Source: Streptomyces sp. B93
GTDB taxonomy: Bacteria; Actinomycetota; Actinomycetes; Streptomycetales; Streptomycetaceae
DNA: 64,000 nt
Direction: 5' to 3'
Assembly: GCF_018070565.1 (NCBI RefSeq)
Contig: NZ_JAGPXL010000028.1
Coordinates: forward strand, 26,034-90,033
The notes under the pieces were generated by a model. It had not been told where the DNA came from. It was given only the letters and a program-made list of their open reading frames with translations, and did no database searches. Of the stretch, positions 58,678 to 64,000 are shown piece by piece (position 1 is the first letter of the stretch; the number at the start of each line of letters is the position of its first letter). Both the position numbers and the translations under genes were made by a program.

Positions 58678-58703
58678 AACCCCAGGTCAGCGACCTGGGG
58701 TTT
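58678..58703. terminator. Hairpin terminator at the chromosome-side boundary
   Basis: AACCCCAGGTC/GACCTGGGGTT is a perfect 11-bp stem with an AGC loop, followed by TGCGTTTT. It is probably the original terminator of the tRNA-Gly gene before insertions. Confidence 0.7.
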
Positions 58704-58885
58704 GCGTTTTGGGCTCGACTTGCTCAGAGGACGGTGTCGCGCGCGTTGTCGCCGGATAGCGCGACGCGGTCAGCCGCGTAATTGCACGCGCTGTACGCGG
58801 CGAAGCCGGCGATCGCCCCGGGATACTCGTCATCCGTGGAGTGAAATTGTCGTCGCCCATTGCGTCCGGGTGCTGGGGCGGGTGA

Positions 58886-59581
58886 TCAGGCTCCGAGGAC
58901 CAGTACACGGAACGGGCCGGGCGGGGATGGGGATGGGGATGGGGACGTGCGAGGCGCGTCGCCTTCGGCGTACCGCCATCCCCAGGACCGCAGCACCTCG
59001 GTGGTCCTGCTGTCGGAGCGGCTCACGAGCATGACGCCGAACGCGGCGCCTTGGTCGGTGAGCAGCCGCTGCTGCAGGCGCCGGGCGAGGTTCCAGGGCC
59101 GGTCCTGGTTCTCTTTGCGGGCGTGAGGCGGGACGAGTATCACGGAGATCAGGAGGACCCGTCCGGAGGCTGCGGCGCGCAGCAGGCTCACGGGAAGGTG
59201 GCAGTCGAGGCCCTCCCACCAGGGCCCGTCGCCGCGGACGGGGAAGCCGTAGGCACATCCGGACAGCCCGGTGGACTCCGCGATCACCAACTCGAACCCC
59301 GGTCGGTGCACGTCCGCCGTCAGCCGTCGCAGAAAGGCGCCGCGGGCCTGGTTCCATGCCCGGGGGCCACCGCCCGAGGTCTGTGCGTACAGATCGCCCA
59401 ACTCCGCCATGCGGTCCTCGACCTGACCTCGCGTCAGCGCACGGACGCGTTCACCCGCGCGTGGCGACGCCCCTCGCTCCGGCCCCGGCCGACGCTGCTT
59501 GCGGGTACCTCGCCGGTCCAGGTCGGCGCGCCCCCCGAGGAACTCGGTGGTCGTCGGCGGAAGTGGCACGTTCACGGTCAT
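58886..59581 (-). CDS. GNAT-like acetyltransferase family protein
   Basis: This is a 231-residue product from the ATG at 59581 (MTVNVPLPPTTTEFLGGRAD). The central FELVIAESTGLSGCAYGFPV, VLLISVILVPPHARKENQDR, PWNLARRLQQRLLTDQGAAF pattern has the strand and Q/R-x-x-G-x-A-like loop of a GNAT fold, ending with EVLRSWGWRYAEGD. The N-terminal 50 residues are polar and disordered. The substrate is unknown. The start choice avoids a long improbable upstream frame. Confidence 0.7.
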   Translation of the reverse strand: MTVNVPLPPTTTEFLGGRADLDRRGTRKQRRPGPERGASPRAGERVRALTRGQVEDRMAELGDLYAQTSGGGPRAWNQARGAFLRRLTADVHRPGFELVIAESTGLSGCAYGFPVRGDGPWWEGLDCHLPVSLLRAAASGRVLLISVILVPPHARKENQDRPWNLARRLQQRLLTDQGAAFGVMLVSRSDSRTTEVLRSWGWRYAEGDAPRTSPSPSPSPPGPFRVLVLGA

Positions 59582-60085
59582 GGCGCTTGCCCCGTCCCGG
59601 GCACGGGCGAACCGGGCCCGCTGTGGTCGGTCGCCGAGGGCGGCAAGGGTGTAGGAGCCGGTGCGCGAGGAACTCTCGGTATGTCCACCGTACTCCCGGT
59701 GCGTGTATGCCCCCGCGGTGGACGCTGGGGCCGGACGGCGCCCAGAGGGATGGGGCGGGTGCAGCAAGCCCGGCAGCGTACGGAGCCTCCCCGCCGCCGG
59801 GATCGCGGCCGGAGCCCGACCCGTGCAGGACCCGTCCTGCTGTTCTTCACGACCGGCGCCGTCGCTCCATGGCGGCTTCGCGGAACCGGCGCGGTCCCGG
59901 CCGGGTACCGGCGGCTCCCCGGCACGGGTACCGGCCGCTCCGTAGGCGGTCCGTCCGGCCTGTTCGGGGGGTAGCGTGAGGTCATCGGGAGCATTTCGCA
60001 CACCGGCCTCGATACCGGTGTCGTTCCTGGTGAGCAACGACACCGGACGACTGCCCGCGCGCAGGAGGTCCGGAGACGGGTCCGC
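59582..60085. other. Intergenic region, no gene recognised
   Basis: These 504 bases separate the divergent acetyltransferase-like and first DUF5994-type genes. All six frames have open stretches, but they are Pro/Arg/Gly-rich without recognisable domains. GGGGGGTAGCG near 59971 resembles a stress-sigma -10 (GGGTA-type), which is speculative. Confidence 0.35.
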
Positions 60086-60619
60086 ATGATGTCCGCGACC
60101 AACGACCGTCCTCCGCCGAGCGCCATGCCCGCCAGGGCCCCGACCGCACGACTCGCCCTCAAGTCCGTGAGCTGTCCTCACCCGGGAGACGTCGGACTGG
60201 ACGGCGCCTGGTGGCCCCGCTGCCGCGACCTGACACGAGAACTCCCCCCGCTGGCCGACGTACTGGACCCCCTGTGGGGCCGGATCACCCGGATCGCCGT
60301 CAATCCCCGCTACTGGCCGGTCATTCCGCGACGGGTCTTCGTCAACGGCCATGTGGTACGGGTCGGTTGGTTCACCTCCGAGCTGGACCCGCACACGATC
60401 CTGTTGCTGTCCGGAACAGCGGGGCCCTGGGACCTCCTGGTGATTCCCCCGGAGACCGCCGGTCCCTCGGCCGCCCGGCTGATGGCCGCCGCGAGCGCAG
60501 CCACCGGCCCGCGTTCGACCGCGTCCGCCCTCGTGGCGGCGGAACAGCCCGACGGCACCCCGTCGTCGTACGAGGCCGCCGGGGCCGCTGCGGCGGGCCG
60601 ACTGGTGGCGGGCATGTGA
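60086..60619 (+). CDS. DUF5994 family protein (copy 1)
   Basis: This is a 177-residue product from the ATG at 60086 or 60089. The family core reads DGAWWPRCRDLTRELPPLAD, WGRITRIAVNPRYW, PRRVFVNGHVVRVGWFTSEL and LLLSGTAGPWDLLVIPPETA. It is soluble with an Ala-rich tail. A paralogue with the same order of motifs lies at 62192. The function of the family is unknown to me. It is common in Streptomyces near stress-related loci. Confidence 0.75.
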   Translation: MMSATNDRPPPSAMPARAPTARLALKSVSCPHPGDVGLDGAWWPRCRDLTRELPPLADVLDPLWGRITRIAVNPRYWPVIPRRVFVNGHVVRVGWFTSELDPHTILLLSGTAGPWDLLVIPPETAGPSAARLMAAASAATGPRSTASALVAAEQPDGTPSSYEAAGAAAAGRLVAGM

Positions 60620-61003
60620 TGCCGCGCTCCCCGCTCCGGCCGTCAGCGCCCCGGTGGCCCGGTGAGCCTCAGGGCAGCAGCGTGTGACGGGCCGGGTCGG
60701 ACCTGACCGCAGGCGGCGGTCGGCATGAGCGGGCCGCCGCGTGCGGTCGTGCCCCGCGGCACGGTCGGCAGGTCCCGGTCGTGCCGGGCAGGACCCGGAT
60801 ACCGCTGATCAGAGTCCCCGGCACAGCGTCCTCGGCCGGCGCCGCGTTGACACCGATCGCCGCCGGACGTTGACTGGCACGGCGGCGCAGGGCCGTGAAG
60901 GGCGGGGCCGGTCGGGTCGGCAGCCTGAAGCAGGCCACGCCGAAAGGGCCGGAGGCGTCTTCGGGCGGCGACCCCCATCACAACGGGAACGGTGTTCACG
61001 ACG
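60620..61003. other. Intergenic region, no gene recognised
   Basis: This is a 384-base spacer between DUF5994 copy 1 and the next small gene. No domain, repeat or clear hairpin was recognised. Confidence 0.35.
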
Positions 61004-61348
61004 ATGTACGACCAGACACGCGCCCAGCAGCCCGCCGACCGGCCCGCCGGCCTGGGCGAGCGCCGCTCTCCGGGCCCCGAGCCTCTGATCCCGTCCGATG
61101 GACGGGACCGGGTCGTCCGGCGCCTCGGGCACGCCGTGAACACCTTCGCGGACTCACCGCGCGAGGCTCTGGAGGAGGCCGAGGGCGCCTTCGACGAAGC
61201 CACCGACGCACTGCTCAAGGCCCTCACGGAGCGGCGACGCGTCCTGCGTGAGGGCTGGCAGGACCAGGACTCCGAGACGGAGTCCACCGAACTCCGGCTC
61301 GCACTGCGGGAGTACCGGGAGATCACCGGGCGGCTGCTGCGGGCATGA
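61004..61348 (+). CDS. Small helical hypothetical protein
   Basis: From the ATG at 61004 (MYDQTRAQQPADRPAGLGER) the product is 114 residues; an ATG at 60992 is an alternative start. A disordered N-terminus is followed by two long charged helices (AVNTFADSPREALEEAEGAF, DEATDALLKALTERRRVLRE and STELRLALREYREITGRLL), like a helical hairpin. There is no membrane segment. The family is unknown. It lies between the two DUF5994-type genes on the same strand. Confidence 0.55.
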   Translation: MYDQTRAQQPADRPAGLGERRSPGPEPLIPSDGRDRVVRRLGHAVNTFADSPREALEEAEGAFDEATDALLKALTERRRVLREGWQDQDSETESTELRLALREYREITGRLLRA

Positions 61349-62191
61349 ACCGGCGGCCGCCGGGCGCACAAGTGGCCACAGGGCCGCCGGCGCAGGCGGC
61401 TTCCGACGGCTTCCGACGGCCGCCGCCGGTCGTCCGGTCCTGTGCGGCGGCCGCCTGAGACTCCCAGCGCGGCCGTCCCCCTCCACGGGCGCGCGCTCGG
61501 GAGCCGTGAGCCCCGCATCGGACCGTGCGACGGCACGCGGGAAGTACCGCGCCGGTCCCGCGACGAGGGGAAGCACGACGGGGCGGGCACAGGCGCCAGC
61601 CCACCACGGGCAACGAATGCCGACTGCTCCACAGAGGTTGCGAATCGGTCCTCGCCCAGCGGCTCGGGGCACCCGGGGCGGGACGACCACGCAGCGGGGG
61701 AGCGTGCGCGTCGGCCCTGATGACAACCCGTCACACCATGTTCACGCGGCGGGGAGTAGGCTGAGGGAGCGAGGGCATCAGGCACGCCGGTGGCGGACCG
61801 GCTCCACCCTCGGTTCACCGGCGTACATCACGCGGGACGGGGTTCCCCTCCAGGTTCCCTTTCAAGACGAGGTCCCCCCTTCGATCCGCATACGCCGTCG
61901 CACTTCGGCACATGCGCGCAGACACGACTTCCAGTACGCCGACCACCACCAGCGCACATCCGGCGTTCAGCCGGGGCGGGCGGACCATCGGCCGTCAGCC
62001 ATCGTGCCCCGCACCCCCCAACGCCGCAGCCGGGCCCGGCACCTGCCGCCCCGCACCTGCCGCTCCGCACCGGACCGCCTCACCGCCCGCCGTACCTGAC
62101 CTGACCACCCCGGCCGATCACCACCCTCACCGGGCGGACGTCCCCACCCTGCCGAACCGACTGGCAGCCCACCTCGTCAGAGAGAACTCAC
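61349..62191. other. Long intergenic region, no gene recognised
   Basis: I find no convincing gene in these 843 bases. Open frames in several phases are rich in Arg, Pro and Gly and have no domains. The short AT-richer patch near 61720-61750 could hold a promoter. Confidence 0.35.
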
Positions 62192-62641
62192 GTGACCACC
62201 ACAGCCCCGGACCCACCGTCCGCCCTGCCCCTTCCCCTCCTCCGCCTGCGTCTCGCGCCGCATGACGTGCCGCCCCGCCGGCTCGACGGAGTGTGGTGGC
62301 CGTACTCCCGCGACCTGCTGACGCAGCTCCCGCAGCTGCTCGCCGAGCTGCCGCACGCGTGGGGCGACATCTCCGCCGTCACCGTGGACGCCGCAGCCTG
62401 GTCGGCGGCACCGGGGCGCATGCTCGTCGCCAACCAGGTCGTACGCCTGCACAAAGCCCCCGCCTCGCCGCACGCCGCGGACCGCGTCGTCCTGCTCTCT
62501 CCCGGGCTCGGCCGCTGGGACCTTTCGGTGATCCCGCCGGACGCGACCGAGAAAGCTGCCGCCCTCCTCCTGGCCGCCGCGCTGGACGACCACGTACCCG
62601 GTGCCGACGGAGCAGTCCGAACCCGGGCCCCTCGGTGGTAG
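62192..62641 (+). CDS. DUF5994 family protein (copy 2)
   Basis: This is a 149-residue product from the GTG at 62192, with AGAGAAC upstream. It repeats the motif order of copy 1: DGVWWPYSRDLLTQLPQLLA, WGDISAVTVDAAAW, PGRMLVANQVVRLHKAP and VVLLSPGLGRWDLSVIPPDA. It is about 28 residues shorter than copy 1 at the C-terminus. It precedes the desaturase by 100 bases on the same strand, so they may be co-transcribed. The function is unknown. Confidence 0.75.
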   Translation: MTTTAPDPPSALPLPLLRLRLAPHDVPPRRLDGVWWPYSRDLLTQLPQLLAELPHAWGDISAVTVDAAAWSAAPGRMLVANQVVRLHKAPASPHAADRVVLLSPGLGRWDLSVIPPDATEKAAALLLAAALDDHVPGADGAVRTRAPRW

Positions 62642-62741
62642 GTGCCGCCTTGGGCACGCCCGTGTCCGCGCCGTCCCCGCGTCCGTCTCGCCCAGGGGCC
62701 ACGTCGTGCCATCCGCCCGCCTCTCAGAGAGTCTCGCCCTC

Positions 62742-63782
62742 ATGACCACGGTCACCACCCCCACCACGCGTTCCGACACCCCCGGCAGCGACTTCGCCCG
62801 GCTGTCGAAGAACATCGCGGACGCCGGACTGCTGGGGCGCCGTCCCGGCTACTACACGCTACGGATCACCGCGGTGACCGGACTCTACGCCGCCGGATGG
62901 ACCGGGTTCGTCCTCCTCGGCCCCTCGTGGTGGACCCTGGCGATCGCCGCCTTCATGGCCGCCATGTACGGGCAAGCAGCCCTGCTCGCGCACGACATGG
63001 CCCACCGGCAGGTGTTCCGCCGCCGCCGGGCCAGCGAGCTGTCCGGGCGCATCGCGGGGGCCTCGATCGGCATGGGCTACGGCTGGTGGCAGGACAAGCA
63101 CACCCGTCACCACGCCAACCCGAACACCGCGGACCTCGACCCCGACATCGGTCCCGACCTGCTCGTCTGGTCCCCGGACCAGGCCCGCGCCGCCACCGGT
63201 CTCCCCCGCCTGCTCGGCCGTTGGCAGGCGTTCCTGTTCTTTCCCCTGCTCACACTGGAGGGCTTCAACCTGCGCGTGTCGAGCGGCAGGGCGATCGCGA
63301 ACCGCCGGCTCAGGCACCGGACGCTCGACGGCGCCCTGCTGTTCACGCACTGCGCGGTCTACCTGACCGCCCTGTTCTGGGTCCTGCCGCCCGGCATGGC
63401 GGTCGCCTTCCTCGCCGTCCACCAGTGCCTCTTCGGCGTCTACCTCGGTTCCGTCTTCGCGCCCAACCACAAGGGCATGCCGATCCTGTCGGCCGACGAC
63501 CGCCCCGACTTCCTCCGCCGCCAGGTGCTCACCTCACGCAACGTCAACGGCGGCCGCTTCACCGACCTCGTGCTCGGCGGCCTCAACCACCAGATCGAGC
63601 ACCACCTGTTCCCGAGCATGCCCAGCCCCAACCTGCGCAAGGCCCGCACCGTCGTCCGGCAGTACTGCCGGGAGCGGGGCGTGGAGTACACGGAGACGGG
63701 ACTGGCCGCCTCGTACCGGCTGGCGCTCGTCAGCCTCCACGACGCCGGCGCACCGCTCCGGCGCGGCGGCGTCCGCGCCTAG
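62742..63782 (+). CDS. Membrane fatty acid desaturase / acyl-CoA desaturase-like
   Basis: I choose the ATG at 62742 (MTTVTTPTTRSDTPGSDFAR), giving 346 residues. The three histidine boxes are HDMAHRQ (about residue 85), HTRHHANPN (about 124) and NHQIEHHLFPSMP (about 284), with four membrane helices between them. This is the di-iron membrane desaturase family, which adds double bonds to acyl chains with O2 and a ferredoxin or cytochrome donor. The FARLSKNIADAGLLGRRPGY start is typical of Streptomyces members. Membrane-fluidity adjustment is the likely role. Confidence 0.9.
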   Translation: MTTVTTPTTRSDTPGSDFARLSKNIADAGLLGRRPGYYTLRITAVTGLYAAGWTGFVLLGPSWWTLAIAAFMAAMYGQAALLAHDMAHRQVFRRRRASELSGRIAGASIGMGYGWWQDKHTRHHANPNTADLDPDIGPDLLVWSPDQARAATGLPRLLGRWQAFLFFPLLTLEGFNLRVSSGRAIANRRLRHRTLDGALLFTHCAVYLTALFWVLPPGMAVAFLAVHQCLFGVYLGSVFAPNHKGMPILSADDRPDFLRRQVLTSRNVNGGRFTDLVLGGLNHQIEHHLFPSMPSPNLRKARTVVRQYCRERGVEYTETGLAASYRLALVSLHDAGAPLRRGGVRA

Positions 63783-63967
63783 GGCGTGTTGCGGGGACGG
63801 CGTCGAGGCCGCAGCCGTCCGGGTCCGCCGTCCTGGTACTCCCACACGGCCTCCCCGGCGCGGTCGATCTCGACGGTCGCCGTCAGCCGTGCGGCATCCC
63901 CCACCATGCTGCTCGTGGTCGCCGTCCGAGGTGGGTCGCTCCCGGCGGCCGTCAGCCAGGCGGTCAC
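63779..63967 (-). CDS. Possible small hypothetical protein
   Basis: A GTG at 63967 opens a 62-residue frame (VTAWLTAAGSDPPRTATTSS) with a plausible strand-rich centre ARLTATVEIDRAGEAVWEYQ and an Arg/Pro-rich end. It overlaps the convergent desaturase stop by four bases. An in-frame TGA lies nine codons upstream of the GTG. No family is recognised. It may be chance. Confidence 0.3.
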   Translation of the reverse strand: MTAWLTAAGSDPPRTATTSSMVGDAARLTATVEIDRAGEAVWEYQDGGPGRLRPRRRPRNTP

Positions 63968-64000
63968 GGCCGGAGGGGTCAGAGGGCCGGGGGGTCAGGG

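Noticed and set aside
58886..60394. 502-residue minus-strand frame as one protein
   Set aside because: Only the part from 59581 downwards has coherent composition and fold. The upstream half is low complexity and overlaps the start of the DUF5994 gene in antisense.

Overview
High G+C, third-position GC-biased codons, GTG starts, HAIR-type HspR operators and the gene order clpB ... hspR-dnaJ-grpE-dnaK identify this as a Streptomyces chromosome segment. From memory, the backbone resembles the S. coelicolor SCO3654-SCO3680 neighbourhood. The recognition is by sequence reading only; no search was run.

Backbone, positions 1-35,700: a cut aldose 1-epimerase, an SRPBCC protein, a membrane-anchored aminopropyltransferase-like protein, a DUF2617 protein and a PLP aminotransferase. 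Next come a YbjN protein, a MazEF-type pair, clpB, a PPOX protein, and a small secreted DS(S/Y)WG-repeat protein with a degenerate Rieske-like partner. Then follow a cluster of LuxR-type paralogues, an orphan sugar-binding lipoprotein, a secreted fibronectin-type protein, the dnaK operon on the minus strand, a WecA/MraY-like transferase, a large Fe-S membrane oxidoreductase, an FG-GAP lipoprotein, a Yip1 protein, a VOC protein, a phosphoribosyltransferase and dcd. HAIR sites before clpB and dnaK tie the chaperone genes to HspR.

The first accessory site is 5,607-10,486. The aminotransferase gene is intact, but two more diverged copies of its 3' part lie 1.5 and 4.9 kb downstream, each beginning at the same CTGGGT-AC motif. 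This looks like repeated insertion at one att site inside the gene, comparable to the phage TG1 attB site in dapC. The segments carry a Phd/RelE-type pair, a 708-residue unknown and a Uma2 nuclease. No integrase is visible.

The second accessory site is 35,967-58,703. A tRNA-Gly(CCC) gene is the target of a pSAM2-like integrative conjugative element (AICE). It carries int, xis, rep, spd genes, an FtsK/TraB translocase and two GntR regulators with matching palindromic operators. Its cargo is a DUF1152 protein, an IS110 transposase, a TIR-domain gene broken by one TGA, a TerD-vWA protein and an IS630 copy. Further tRNA-derived att copies lie near 53,019, 54,201, 57,761 and 58,640. Two of the intervening segments each hold a VapBC pair, and another holds a fused type I methylase-specificity gene. 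The site is therefore a tandem accretion of decayed elements.

From 58,700 to the end the backbone resumes with an acetyltransferase-like protein, two DUF5994-type paralogues, a small hypothetical and a fatty acid desaturase, separated by long spacers in which I recognise no gene.
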